DNA of 64,000 bases from Blepharisma stoltei (lineage: Eukaryota > Ciliophora > Heterotrichea > Heterotrichida > Blepharismidae), in the NCBI GenBank assembly GCA_914767885.1, contig CAJZBQ010000030.1, forward strand, positions 682,001 to 746,000. Reading direction: 5' to 3'. Under the pieces are notes generated by a model that had not been told where the DNA came from, made no database searches, and saw only the letters and a program-made list of their open reading frames with translations. Shown here in pieces: positions 20,883-32,830 of this stretch (position 1 is its first letter; the number at the start of each line of letters is the position of its first letter). The position numbers and the translations under genes were made by a program.

Positions 20883-22049
20883 TTAAGCTTGATTCTCGCT
20901 TAATGTCCTCCTTAACATATTATACACTTTTGAGGTATATTTGCTTCCAATCCTATTATCTCTTACAAATCTGTGAGCGAGGCTAAAAAGATCGTCGCCT
21001 TTTGAAACTTCAATTGCTGCAGTTTTTCCTTCATCAATCTCAAAATTTATTTTTATTGAAGGGTGAAGGGTCTGCTCTATTAGTTCTTTGATTGAAATCG
21101 CTATGCTTTCACAAGCTTCATCACACAGATTATGAGTTTCTGAAAATTCTTTTGCTAATTCTTCAGGAATGTCTCCTTCTCTAATCGTAATTGTTTCTTC
21201 TTTATCTTCTCCAGTACTTATTTGCAAGCTTCCTATCACTTTTTTCCTCGTTTCTGCCAGTTTTTCTGTTTGCAATAGTGGTGGCTTAATTTTTTCTAAC
21301 TGTTTTTTATAGTTTTCCTCTTCACATTTTTTCACTTTTTTTTCATAATTTTTCAATTCTTTGGCCACAACTCCAAGGTAATTGTTTATTTCTTGCTGTA
21401 TTAAGTCTCCAAGCTCCCTGATGCTTTTATAATTGGCTTTAATGTTTTTTTGTTTAAATGCTCTGGCAGCGATATCATAAGAGCTGTCACCAGAATGCAC
21501 ATCTTCTGTAACAGTGTAGCCTGACCCTATATCAATTTCAAGCGAAATTAATGATACTTTGTTGACTGTTTTTTGTGAAGATTTTGAGGAATTACTTGAT
21601 GTTATGGTATCTTGGCTGGATTTTTTGGGCTTTGGAGTTAGGCTAGTTTTAACGACTGGGGCTTTTTTTGGCTTAGGTTTTGCTACTGTTTTAGGGATTA
21701 TTCTTTTGGTTGTTTTTTTGAAGTCTTCGTATTTTCCTTTCAGCTTTTTGATCTCTTGGGCTAACTTGCTTGTTTCAATTTCAGATGGCTCGAATTCGTG
21801 GCTGTCAACTGGCCCATCATATACTTTGAAATCGTCATATAAAAACAAGATGTTAGACTCGTCTGAACACATTGAAATCTGGCTCATTTCTTTGAGGACG
21901 CTAGCTGTAAATGGCTGTTTCTGAATTTCGATAATTTTTTCAGTTTCTTCAATACTCTTGGATAAGTCACTATTTAAGGTTTCTGAATTAGATAAGTTTC
22001 CTATTTCTTCTGAGCTGGACTCTTTGCTGAGGGAATTTTCATAACTCAT
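20883..22049 (-). CDS. unknown protein with three copies of a ~45-residue motif
   Basis: A 388-residue protein from ATG 22049. The N-terminal 95 residues are acidic and Ser-rich; residues 100-165 are Lys/Pro-rich (KPKPKKAPVVK). Three related blocks then appear, each a short beta-like run followed by a D/G-D-x-(x)-LA-x-x-F helix and a second helix: VTEDVHSGDSSYDIAARAF, ITIREGDIPEELAKEFSE and IEVSKGDDLFSLAHRFVRDN. A charged coiled coil (YLGVVAKELKNYEKKVKKC) separates blocks 1 and 2. The pattern recalls ubiquitin-like or dimerisation modules, but I do not recognise the family. No TGA-Trp, intron or IES is needed. Confidence 0.55.
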   Translation of the reverse strand: MSYENSLSKESSSEEIGNLSNSETLNSDLSKSIEETEKIIEIQKQPFTASVLKEMSQISMCSDESNILFLYDDFKVYDGPVDSHEFEPSEIETSKLAQEIKKLKGKYEDFKKTTKRIIPKTVAKPKPKKAPVVKTSLTPKPKKSSQDTITSSNSSKSSQKTVNKVSLISLEIDIGSGYTVTEDVHSGDSSYDIAARAFKQKNIKANYKSIRELGDLIQQEINNYLGVVAKELKNYEKKVKKCEEENYKKQLEKIKPPLLQTEKLAETRKKVIGSLQISTGEDKEETITIREGDIPEELAKEFSETHNLCDEACESIAISIKELIEQTLHPSIKINFEIDEGKTAAIEVSKGDDLFSLAHRFVRDNRIGSKYTSKVYNMLRRTLSENQA

Positions 22050-22320
22050 ATTTATCTTATAACGTGTACTTATAATCTAAATAATGTACACCTTTTCTAT
22101 ATATCTGCTTATATTTTCTAAATCGGTAATTTCTATTTTACATTGAAATCAGTCCTAATTTTTCCAAGTTTCGCTTAAATCATCATATAATTATATAAAT
22201 TTTGCTGAATTATCAAAATTTATGCCATTTTTAATTAATTGTCCTATTTCCTATATAAACTGTTCAATAATTTCCCAATATACCCAAAGGTAATACAGTA
22301 ATCCATATAATTTTTTAATC
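22050..22320. promoter_or_regulatory. short divergent intergenic region
   Basis: This 271-bp AT-rich gap lies between divergent starts and must hold both promoters. No distinct motif is seen. Confidence 0.4.
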
Positions 22321-25300
22321 ATGGAATTAGAATACGAAGAAGAAGACTTTTTAAGTGAGGTCGAAAGAAAAGCCAAACAAAACTTCCTGCGTGAAGAAAT
22401 CTTAGACATGCATTATGACCCTAATCTCTTTACCCACTTCTGCGAAAGCAAGAAAACCGCAGACATTGACTGTTGGGAATTTGATGAACTCCAAGAATGT
22501 GTAAGAGAGTTTAAGCTCAAATACCGTCCAGGAGAAACATTAGAAGATTTAATTGAACAAAAGAAAAAAGAAGAGGAAAAAGAGAAAAAGATTACGACGC
22601 CGTTTTTCAGTAAAAAACTCACCGATCCTGAAGAGTCGAAACAGCCAGAAATTCATAGAAAAACAGTTAAAAAGAATATAGAAGAAAGAAAAGTAGAAGA
22701 AAAGCCAAGAAATAGGGCTGGAGATATAATTGATCCTCTAGGATCTTTTAGCTCAGAAAGGAGAAATATCATGGTAGAAAAGCCAGCGCAAGAAGTCCCA
22801 AAGCAAAAGGAAGCTAAAAGTGAAAGCCCAAAACTGCAGACACCTTCTAGCACAACTCAGAAAAACTTACCTCCAAAGAGCCAAGAAGCTATTAAAGCTG
22901 AAAATAAGCCAGAGCCTAAAGAAATTTCTATCAAAACTGAGCCAGTTCTTGAAGAAAGAAAAGAAATACCTTCAGAAAACTATCAAAATGAAGTCTACGA
23001 AATATCAGTAAAATCAATACCTCCAAATGAAATTTCTGAATGCAAGACCTTAGAAGTTACTATCACCCAAGTTGAAGTTGTGCAAGGCGGCTGGTCAAGC
23101 ATAGGTAGCAACCAGACACCCCCACCCCCCCTAAAAATGGCACACCCACCCCCCCTCTCTCGTTTTTATTCTATAGAAGTAATTGATAGGAAACAAGCAG
23201 AATAAATTAAATATAACCCAATTAAAACACTATATTGATAAATTAAGTCCGAGAAATAAATGTCCGAGAAAGCATGCTCGACCGACCTAGAGCATGCTTA
23301 AATTAAGTTAGTTATTTCTCCCCAGGTGAGGTTTTTGGCTCAGCAGACCTTGAGCTTTTCCTCAGCCGGGCCCTGCCATCGGGTCAACGGACTCAGGGCT
23401 CCTGGGATAGGATGGCTGGCGAGATAGACTGGCATCAAGGCGTGTGGGACTAAACTGGGCAGTGTAGGCTGCACGAGTCTCTGCGCAATTCAGACTTGGC
23501 AGAGAGGTGGATCGTCTAAGGCAAGATGGAAGCAAGTCCGCAGCTCACCGGACTCCGATGGAGGAGACGCAAGTTAATGGGGTGTAATCAAATCGAAGAC
23601 GGGTGTTCTGGCCAAGACAACAGGCGTGAGATGAGGAGATAAACTACCTTGTCGTCGCTAGCGGTGGGTAATTAAGGCCATAAGGCCTAGCTCGGTGAGC
23701 TTTGGCTCCGCCATAAAATGGTCTTACGACCTCTAAATCATATAAAGATAAAGATAAATTAAGTCCACAAATTGCTTTATATTTATGATTAATTAATAAA
23801 TTTAAATTAATTAGCAATTAATTAGAAAATATATTAAATTTGTTTTTTATATTTATAAATATAATGCCAAAGATATAGATAAATGGCATTAATTATTAAA
23901 TTAGCCAAGCACAATAGAATAACTTGCATTAAATTTATTGATTCATAAATTAAAGCTAATCTGATGACCATTGCACAAGGATTGCATGACTGAATTGGTA
24001 ACAGGATTCAATAGTGCTAATAAAATAGTACTTGCTATTGTCAGTTTTACTTTTGGATCTCTAATTCGACTTTTAGCCATTGTCCCACAAAGATCATAAA
24101 TATATGCAGGATATATTGCTAATTAGCACCAAAGATCATTATTATGCTTGTTAACAAATTCTTTCATATGTGGTGTGCTTAGTAGTTATAGGAAATTCTC
24201 ACTTCATTCCACCTACTCCTTAATCGATTGTGCTACGCTATGTGGATATTGTATAAATCAGTAATTTTGAATATTTAAAATAATAATTTATTTGTACTCT
24301 AAATTGGCATTTGTCATATATTTATGCTATATTAAGGGGGGTGGGGGTGCATCTGTGAAAGGGGGGGTGGGGGTGCCATTTTTTAGGGGGGGTGGGGGTA
24401 CCATTTTTTAGGGGGGGGGGTGGGGGTACCACTTTTAGGGGGGTGGGGGTGTAGGGTTGCGACCTATGCTTGACCAGGCGGCTTTCTTACTTCAGATTAT
24501 GTAGAGTATGATGTCTGTACATTGCCATTTAAATGGCATGTTAAAAGAAGATATAGAGACTTTTACTGGCTAAGGCAAATGCTCTGCTTTGCATTCCCTG
24601 GAATTTATATTGCTCCAATTCCTCATAAAAAGGCCAGAGGGAACTTAAAAGAGACCACAATTTTTAAAAGAAAAAAATTTTTAAATCAATATATTTCAGC
24701 ATTGATTAGAAATCCGTTAACGAGGCGATCTGAGTATTTTTTACGATTTTTAAAAGAAGATAACCAAGAAGTATTTAATAATTATAAAGAGCAATGCAAA
24801 GCATTGCTAAATCCTGCAGAATCACTGCCAGAAATTGTAAGCATAACCGGAAAAGTCACCTGCGATCTTTCAGACAAAACAAAATCAATTGACCAAATCA
24901 AAAAATACATAACTTATGCAGAAGCCCTAAAAAAGCGACTCAAAAAACAAGAGCTGAACCTCAGAAACAGCCTTATCCAAGTTTCTGAATCTCTAAACAG
25001 CTATAACGAGCTCATCAAACAAATGGAAGCTATCCAAGACATTTTACCTTGCAATAAACCTAACAAAGAGGCCTATTCCTCTATCCAAAAATCATTACTC
25101 GATCTATCAGCTCAGCATCTTGAGAAAGCCAAAAATGTTAAAGAATATTTTGGCATGCATTTTAGTTACTTTTATGACGAGCTTAATGCCATTAAAGATC
25201 TTATAAAAGATCGAGATGCCCGATTTTCTGAATATAAAAGAATAGAACTTAAAAATCTTGGGAATGAAAATGGGCTAAAAAATATTTATGCATATCTGAA

Positions 25301-25496
25301 TCATCAAGTGACTGAAGAAGTGGAAAGGGTAGCTATAGATAATGTTTTGCTTAATAATATTCATTTTTGGGAAATGGCAAGAAAAGAAGCTGATGATACT
25401 ATTCAATATCACCTTATTTGGGGCACTTTAATGGTAAAACTTGCTGAGGCGAGAAAAACTATTCCACCAAGACCTTATATAACAGTTAAAAAATAA
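22321..25496 (+). CDS. PX-domain (sorting-nexin-like) protein split by a 1.4-kb transposon
   Basis: PX domains bind phosphoinositides on endosomes. After removing 1391 bp (transposon plus one 8-bp target copy) the frame is open for about 594 codons. Residues 1-235 are low-complexity, charged and Lys/Glu/Pro-rich. The PX domain starts at LEVTITQVEVVQGG, crosses the junction into FLTSDYVEYDVCTLPFKW, and contains the lipid-binding VKRRYRDFYWLR, a Pro-rich loop (IAPIPHKKARGN), and RRSEYFLRFL. The C-terminal 200 residues form a BAR-like helical region (QIKKYITYAEALKKRLKK, NSLIQVSESLNSYNELIKQM), as in SNX-BAR proteins. The reading across the junction matches PX strand beta2 to beta3, so the interruption is in the conserved core. 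Confidence 0.88.
23093..24475. mobile_element. TIR transposon, 8-bp target duplication, copy 1 (non-autonomous)
   Basis: A 1383-bp element starts GGTCAAGCATAGGTAGCAACC and ends in its inverse, flanked by AGGCGGCT at 23085-92 and 24476-83. Subterminal tracts of CACCCCCACCCCC (left) and repeated GGGGGGTGGGGGTGCCAT blocks (right) are striking. No transposase frame is seen. It holds a 502-bp retroposon at 23251-23752. Copy 2 is at 36930-39306. The duplication length fits hAT-like elements, but no family is proven. Confidence 0.85.
23251..23752. mobile_element. 502-bp GC-rich retroposon nested in transposon copy 1
   Basis: The unit is flanked by GATAAATTAAGTCC at 23237-50 and 23753-66. The paralogous transposon at 37029-37070 has the same surroundings with no insert, so the boundaries are clear. 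It is GC-rich, starts with a GCATGCTC...GAGCATGC hairpin, and holds no frame; it looks like structured-RNA-derived DNA. Confidence 0.8.
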
Positions 25497-25629
25497 TTTA
25501 TTATGGCTTCAAATTCATTATTTAAAAAACTAGGTAAGAGTAATATTATTAAGCCGATTTTTTGCCTGTAGACTTTATATACATTTTCTGGTAATTCAAG
25601 TATAAAAACTTAACTTTATTAATCAAAAA

Positions 25630-28600
25630 ATGGACAACAAAGAACTTGAAGTCGAGGATGAAAAATTATCTGAAGCTGAAGAACATAAAACAAACATCTT
25701 TCAACGTATGTGGAGAGGTCTCAAGTCAGCACTTATGGGAACCTTATTTGTGATGGCAAAGGACAGCAGGGTGTCATTCAAAATGAATCTATTGGGGATG
25801 CTTATAGACACTCTTCAGATACTCTCCTTCCCATTTAATGACCGAGCCGAGTTCCCTTGAAATAAAGAATATTCAGAGCTGTTTGCAGAGATCTGTTATT
25901 ACATAAAATTTGAGTTCTATATATCAGAAGAAAATGCCTTACAAAATTTAATAATATATTTGTGCTGCATGTTTTTTGTCTTTGCAAATTTGCTTAATTT
26001 TGGAATTGTTGGATACCGATTTATCAATAAAAAAGTCCAAAATGTCGTTTTACTAAAAACCCTCAGATCGGTTTCCTCACTTATGACGACATTATTGTAT
26101 TTGCCATTTCAGACACTTTTTATTATCATTTTAAGCTGCGCTGTAGGCGCAATGGATTTTGAAGGATGCCCGAAAGAGCAAAGCTGGCTGCTTATAGCCT
26201 CATCTACAATAATTTCAATCATATTTGGACTATTAAGTCTTATAGTCGCTGCAAGTTTTTATGAATTAGAATACACAAGTGAAGACGTATAGAACTTTCT
26301 CTTCAATAGCGCGATAAGGCGTGCTTCCTGGTTTGACTAAAAGGTCTTTGGAACATGAAAATTTGATGTTCCTTCTTTGTAAAAGAGTCATACAGTGAAA
26401 ATAAAGAGTTCTGGCTGATCAATCTCGAGAACTTAAAGAGAAGCTATTTGCAAATTTACACTTTTGGTTCGTCAAATGGATCTGGCGAGCCAATTCTGGC
26501 CGGTACTTGAAATTATAAATGATAGTTGCCAGAATTTTATCAATTTTCTGATGGCAATTATGATCAGAATTTAATAAATGGCACAGGATCAGACAGCCCA
26601 CTTAAAAAATATTGTTAAAATTAAAGTCCCATTTTATAAAAGATATAATAAATTTTGAAAAATTATTATTTTATTTTATAAAAATTTTTTATAAAACATT
26701 TATTTATATTGATATAATTATTTTAAAATTTTATTTTTTAACATTTGAAAAAAATTTAAAAATATTATAAGAATATAAAATTTTAATATCATTAGTAAAG
26801 TTCGTAAAGAGCAACAAGCGCTTAGCACAAACTTGGCTTTTATAAAGCAGTTATTCATAATTAAATCGGCATCATTTATTTAGAAATCTATCCTTCCGCA
26901 AAAACACAACTCGATCAACAAGTTTTTAATTATTAACTCCATTTTAATTTTCTAACGAAAACCATATGAGTCATTAGTAACTTCGTAAAGAAGAGCAAGC
27001 GCTTAGCACAAACTTTGGCTTTTATAAAGCAGTTGTAATTATTACCAAAGGAATTATTAGATCGGTTTGAAAGGAATAAGTTGTCTGATCCTGTGCCATT
27101 TATTAAAATTCTGATCATACTCGCCATCAAAAAATTAATAAAATTCTGGCAACTACCATTTTTCATTTCAAGTACTGGCCAGAATTGGCTCGTCAGATTC
27201 ATTTGACGAACCAAAATGTAAATTTTTCTCACAGCCTCTCTTCAAGTTCTCGAGATTGATCAGGCAGAATTCTTTATTTAGGCTATTTTTCTCCCCCATG
27301 AATAAAGAATAGCAAGTTTTCATATGTTTAAGATCATCCGGTAAAACCTAGGAATGCGCCTTATCGCGCTATTGAAAAGAAACTTCTATAGCTGCACGCC
27401 CACATGCAAGGGTCGAGCTCTTATTTTTGGTAACCAAAGCAGCAATTATTTTCTTTTTTAATTTTTATTACGAAAAAGAATACTATTGGATGCTTGATAT
27501 CATCCTTTTGGTGTCTGGTATCACAATTACTTATCTGTATCTCTATTATATGCCCTTTTACGATTATCGGACTTGTGTTATCCAAACTCGGTTTTTGGCA
27601 ATTTTCACTTGGGCAGGCATTTGTTTACTCCCCCCCCTCCGTGAGTGAACAAAAAAATTTTGTTCACTCACGGAGGGGGGTTAATTTTTTTTTTTTTAAA
27701 AAAATTTATATTTCAATTTTATAAAAAATATTTTTTTCGAAATTTAAAAAAATCCTAATTCGCAAAAATTGGAAAGCAAATATTAATTTAATTTATAAAA
27801 TTTATGTTAAAAAGCAATTCGTTTAAAATTAAACAGAATTAGCTCTATATTTCATTATACTAATTATCATTTATATATCAAATTTTTTTTTCATAAAAAA
27901 TTTTTCTATTAAAAAAATTTTTGTTCACTCACGGAGGGTGGGTTTTTTTGGGCAAAAAATAGCGATTTTTCTAATGGTTTTGTTCACTCACGGAGGGGGG
28001 GGAGTTAGCAATAGCTCTGATTATTGACAACCATGAAGATCCAGCCCCAGTAACAATGTTTTATATTGGGATCCCGTGTTGGTGGATTTTAATTGGTGAA
28101 GCTTGCAATTGGAGACGTCGAGTGCTATTAAATAAAACTATAAATACTATCAGGAATCCTTATGAGGTCGAGCTTCATACAAGATTTATGATACTAGACA
28201 GAGTGGGGTCTTATAAGACCAAAGACACCCAGCTTTTAGACGAAATTGAAGAATTTTATTATCAAGCTGAAAGAAAGTTCCCGAAATCAAGCATTTTAAA
28301 GATCTTTGTCGCACAATTCCATTTAACTTATAAAAACCGCCAAGAAGCCATACCAAAGCTAGAGCAAGCTGAAGAAAGAAGCCCAAAGCTTGATGAACAG
28401 TTTATTATTTATAAAACAAGGCAACACGTCGGAAAAGACGCAATCACAATGGTCACTTTTGCGAGCTATTTGGAATCAGCCCATATTGCAGAAGTACAGT
28501 CATTGTCGGCGCAGACTGAGTTTTGGAGGGAGCTTGGAAAAAATAAAGCACCAAGCTTTGATAACTTGACGAGGCTTGCGAAGACGATCACGAAGAATTT

Positions 28601-31600
28601 TGATACGGCGTATAGTCATTATCAGTATTTGATGAATGTAGATAGGACAAATAAGAAAATGCTGCCAATGTATGTGTATTTTTTGCAGGATTTAATGCAT
28701 AGAGACGATTTGGAGGTCAGAAATTTGAGAAATAGGGTTCATGATATTAGAGCCCAGGATTCAGTCAAAGTAGTATCAAAAGATATATTTTTAATCAACC
28801 CTGAAGTAGAAATCACATGCTCAGGCCATGCAATTGGGCTGATTGAAAAAGTTAACTCAAGCTTCCTATTGTGGCTACAGTACCCTAAAGCTTTATTAAT
28901 AAACCAAAACATAATCAGATTTATGCCAGATCCGTTCGGTAGAGACTTTTTAGCAAGAATTGACGCCTTCCAAGACTATTGGGAAGACTTAAACGAAATT
29001 TCTCCTGATGACGTATATTTCATTGATAAAGATGGCTACATAGTATCAGCCCCATGCAAGCTTATTATAGCCAATGATGACCTAATAAACAGACGAAAAA
29101 GTATGGTCACAAAAGACTTGCTAAAAGACGATGACACTACTAACAACAGCAATCTTTTACAAGACGACTCCAAGCTTGGAAACACTGCTGACGCAATCGC
29201 CTATTACCAGCGGCCTATGTTCCCTGATCTTGCCAACAAGCTAGCCTGCCAATTTTCTATAAGTGACGATGACGTCGCTTTATTAATCATCAATTCAGAC
29301 ATGAAAATAATTTATTTCAATCGACAAGCCCATTTTTACTTCGGGGTGATCCCTGATTTGCATGGGCACAAAGATATTTCAGAAATCATTGCGAACTTTA
29401 AAATGATATTTGAAAGGTCTAAAATAAAAATTAAAACGAGAACTGGGAGGCATTTAGACTATGAACCTGTACAGTCCTTTGTATTGACTCCTAATGGGAG
29501 ATATTTAAAAGTGGTTTTTAATATTTCTGAGCATTGTATAGAAAAAAATGTATTTTATATTATTATAGGATGGAGAACAAATATAAATATGAATGAAGAT
29601 TAACGATATCATATTTATTATATAAAAATAGGATAGTGCTGATAGTATTAGTGATCAGATTTATTGCAAATAGTGTAATATGACAGAAGCGCCGCCCTAC
29701 TCAAAATCAACTAATTTATTTTTAGCTCATTTTTCAAGAGTAATAGAATCTGCACTTATGAGGAGAAATACCAGGATTGAATCAGCTGTGGTAAACCCTG
29801 AGAGCACAGAAAATGGTTTAAAAAGCACAAAAAAGATATTGATGTCGCTTAGGAAACAAATAGAAGAAAAAAACCGAGGCTTTTCTCCAGAGCTGAACAG
29901 GCTTAATTTATATTTTTTGCTTTTTGGGGTATTTATGATAGTTGTTTTCAGTGTGAATTTTTATATTGTGGAGGTTTCATTTGATACTTATACTGATAGG
30001 TTAGATTATATGAGCAGTTTAACTGATATACAAAATTATAGTGTTTTATTATCCTTTTTTGTTAGGCTTCTTGATGCTAACCAAAGAGGCCTAAAAATGC
30101 CAGAAGATACTAATTCAATAATAACTCAAGCAAGCTATGCAGCTTTAAACCTAAGCAATTTAGCCTCAGACATGAGCAACCATGTAAGTTTTACCTGGCT
30201 TCAAAACTCTGAAATCAATTGTCTAAGCTACGACACAGCTAAAGGCTACTATATTGACAACTTCAACCCTATAAATAGCATAATGCAACAAGTCACATTT
30301 ACAAAAAAACTAATAAAATCAGACCTTAACGATTGAGATGTAGAAACAAACCCTACATCTTACTGGGTTTTCGAAAACGGTATGACTTCTATTGCCACCG
30401 CTCTTGACTATTTAGCTGACAAATACAACGATAAAGCTTATGATGACCGAGAAAATACCTTATTATTTGGAGTCTGATTCGCATTGGCAGAAGTTATGCT
30501 TGTTTTCATTTTATTGCTATTTGTGCTGCCTTTATTTTTTAAATCAGAAAGAATTCATTTAGAAGTGGTCGGCGTATTTTTCAGCATAAATCAAAAATTA
30601 GTATCTTATTTAGAAGAAGACACTATCAATAAATTAAGTATGAGAAAAGATAAATCATACCCAGACTGCAGATCACAATATAGAGCTGGAGAAGAATTAT
30701 GAAATGAAATTGTTTTTTCTGATATAAAAAAAGCTGAACTCGGATCTTTTACAGATAAAAGACATAAACTGATAGCTCATAATAAAAGATGCATTTCAAG
30801 GCTGAAATTAATTTTCACAAATGGGCTTATGAGAAGTATTTGGCTGTTTTGCATAATTTCGCTTATATATGTGCTGGTTTTCCAGCTTTGGGTAGGGGAG
30901 TTAATCCCTCTTAATTTATTAGAGCATGGGGTCAGAATTGTGAAATATTTTGGGACAATGGATATTCTGCTAACTAGAAGCAATCTTTTCCTTATTAACA
31001 TTGTGATGTCAACTATGCAAGGCTATGATAATATCACAGAACTAAATGGGACATATCCAAACGCTTATTTATCAATTGATTATGCTTCAAAAGAATTTTT
31101 AAATGAAACTGATAATTTAAGAAACTTCATGGAAGCTTTACTTGTAGGGAATAACACCATGAATATGCCTTATAAAGATATTTACTCTTTATCTAGAAGT
31201 GATTTTTATAATGATTTATTTGTGGATAGCTGTGAATCGTTAGTTTCAGGGCTGGACTGTAGCGCTTTAGATGACATTCTTAATTCAGGCTACAGGGAAT
31301 CTATTATGACTTTTATTTTTGACTCAGAATTTTTAGCTAAAAAAACATATATAGATATGATAGATTCTACTATAGAAGAAAGATGAGAAGCTTTGGATTA
31401 TGATTTATTAAGAACTCTCCAGCTAGAATATAAGTTCTTGTGGCTTATGGGAAAAGGTGTCCAAAACAATGTGCTGGATTATTTTCATAATACTTTGGAC
31501 GCTTATTATTTAGTCAGGCAGTGGGTGCTGATATTTTTTTGTATAACAACTTTCTTTTATTATATCCTTATTTTTAGAAAAGCATTGGCAAGGCAGGAAA

Positions 31601-31704
31601 GGAGAAGGAAGCTATCAAGGTCGATGCTGCTACTTTTGCCTGAAAAAATCGTGGTAAGGTCACAAGAAGTACAAGATTATTTGTGTCATATAAATTTAGA
31701 TTAA
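25630..31704 (+). CDS. TmcB-like multi-pass PAS/TPR membrane protein A, three IESs
   Basis: Removal of IESs at 26288-27388, 27626-28005 and 29588-29678 and reading TGA as Trp gives 4503 nt, 1500 residues, in one frame. This is the large ciliate family annotated 'tiny macrocysts B (TmcB)': an N-terminal polytopic part (MFFVFANLLNFGIVGYR, then WMLDIILLVSGITITYL, FLAIFTWAGICLAIALI), a TPR-like helical part (IEEFYYQAERKFPKSSILKIF), a PAS-like domain (DVYFIDKDGYIVSAP, DMKIIYFNRQAHFYFG), and a C-terminal membrane part with two large loops. Its function is unknown; PAS plus membrane topology suggests a sensor, but that is inference. Gene B at 55558-61361 is a paralogue of similar order with a longer acidic linker. 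Confidence 0.85.
26288..27388. mobile_element. 1.1-kb foldback element, IES in TmcB-like gene A
   Basis: The ends TATAGAACTTTCTCTTCAAT and its near inverse ATTGAAAAGAAACTTCTATA start long inverted arms (about 300 bp; GATCAATCTCGAGAACTT and inverse, TGGCACAGGATCAGACA and inverse). A stretch with AGCGCTTAGCACAAACTT and GGCTTTTATAAAGCAGTT occurs twice as direct copies near 26800 and 26980. Removal leaving TA joins YTSEDV to AARPHARVELL in frame. Confidence 0.85.
27626..28005. mobile_element. MITE family 1, IES in TmcB-like gene A
   Basis: A 380-bp, little-diverged copy lies between TA at 27626-27 and TA at 28006-07. Removal joins TWAGICL to AIALIIDNHEDPAP in frame. Confidence 0.93.
29588..29678. 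other. 91-bp TA-bounded IES in TmcB-like gene A
   Basis: AT-rich insert with stops in all frames. Both flanks read AATATG; removal joins GWRTNIN to MTEAPPYSKS in frame, so the PAS half and the membrane half belong to one protein. Confidence 0.85.
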
Positions 31705-32009
31705 TTGAAAAAATAAGTCATTTATAAGAGATTTCATTTAATTTTTTTGGTTTTGGGAAAATATTTAACTTGTATTAGATAAAATATAAAAAATGAGAAT
31801 CTAAAATTATAGGGAATTGAAGATAAAACGCATAAATTTACAAGATAAATAAGCTTTTAAACATGAGTAGCTCAGTGTCCATATTTTTAACTTCAATGGT
31901 GTGGAATTATTTTTCGCGGCAAAGTTGCTATATCTTCATGTAAAGCAAAACACATATAAAATAAAAACTTGATAAATTTTAATAGTCTTGTTTTAAAGCC
32001 GTTTATTAT
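31705..32009. other. AT-rich intergenic spacer
   Basis: The gap between the TmcB-like gene and the next MITE is AT-rich. Nothing recognisable is seen. Confidence 0.4.
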
Positions 32010-32812
32010 TACTCCCCCCTTTAAATTGGAACTAAAAATTTTGTTCCAATTTAAAGGGGGGTTAAGAAATTCTTTTTAAAAAAAATATCATTATAAAATT
32101 TTTTATAAAAAAAAAAATCAAAAATTTATCGAATTAGATTAATAAATTTGTTTAATAAAATGCTAATTACTCTTTATCCTTTAAAACAAAAGAAAGATAT
32201 AACTAAAATTTTATTATTAATTAAATATGCCACTATTAATTGGTATCAAAACTATTTACACAAAAATTATTATTTTTATTTATAAAAAAAATTAAAAAAA
32301 AAAATTTAGAAAATTTATTAATCACAGTGCTAATTTTGTTTAAATAAGATGTTATTTATACTCTATTCTTTAAAATAAAGCAAGAGATAAGTAAATTTTG
32401 AAATGTTTTAAAGAATTCGTATTGAATTTATATCAAAGCTATTTAAATAAAAAATATCATTTTTTATCAAAAAAATAAGATTTTTTTTGAAAAATTTTTT
32501 TTGAAAATTTTTTAAAAACAAAAAAAAATTAAATTTTTTTAAAAATTTACAATTAAGGATAATAAATTTATTTAAATAAGATGCTCTTTATACTCTATTC
32601 CTAAAAAAAGAGCAGGATATAACTAAATTTTTAATTTTAGTTAAGAAAAAACATTTAAATTATATCAAAACGTTTTACATAAAAATTATGATTTATATAT
32701 ATAAAATTTTTTTATTATAAAATTAAATTTTGTTCCAATTTAAAGGGGGGTTAATTTACCAAAAAAGTGGAAATTTTACCTATATTTTGTTCCAATTTAA
32801 AGGGGGGGGAGT
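32010..32812. mobile_element. MITE family 3 (TIR TTTAAATTGGAACAAAA), full length, just upstream of START gene
   Basis: An 803-bp element lies between TA at 32010-11 and TA at 32813-14. The left end is a hairpin of the TIR; the right end has two tandem TIR copies (GTTCCAATTTAAAGGGGGG) with a TTACCAAAAAAGTGG spacer. The body is about three diverged tandem units of roughly 190-200 bp (each with TAATAAATTTGTTTAATAAAATGCTA and TATCAAAACTATTTA-like stretches). It ends 17 bp before the START-gene ATG. Confidence 0.85.
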
Positions 32813-32830
32813 TAGTATAAATATATCAAG

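Noticed and set aside
23237-24475. A transposase gene in the large TIR element
   Set aside because: No open frame of useful length on either strand with TGA as Trp; it is non-autonomous.
27494-27724. Frames within the MITE hairpins
   Set aside because: They consist of TIR sequence read as protein (SRRG, PSVSE) and recur in every MITE copy.
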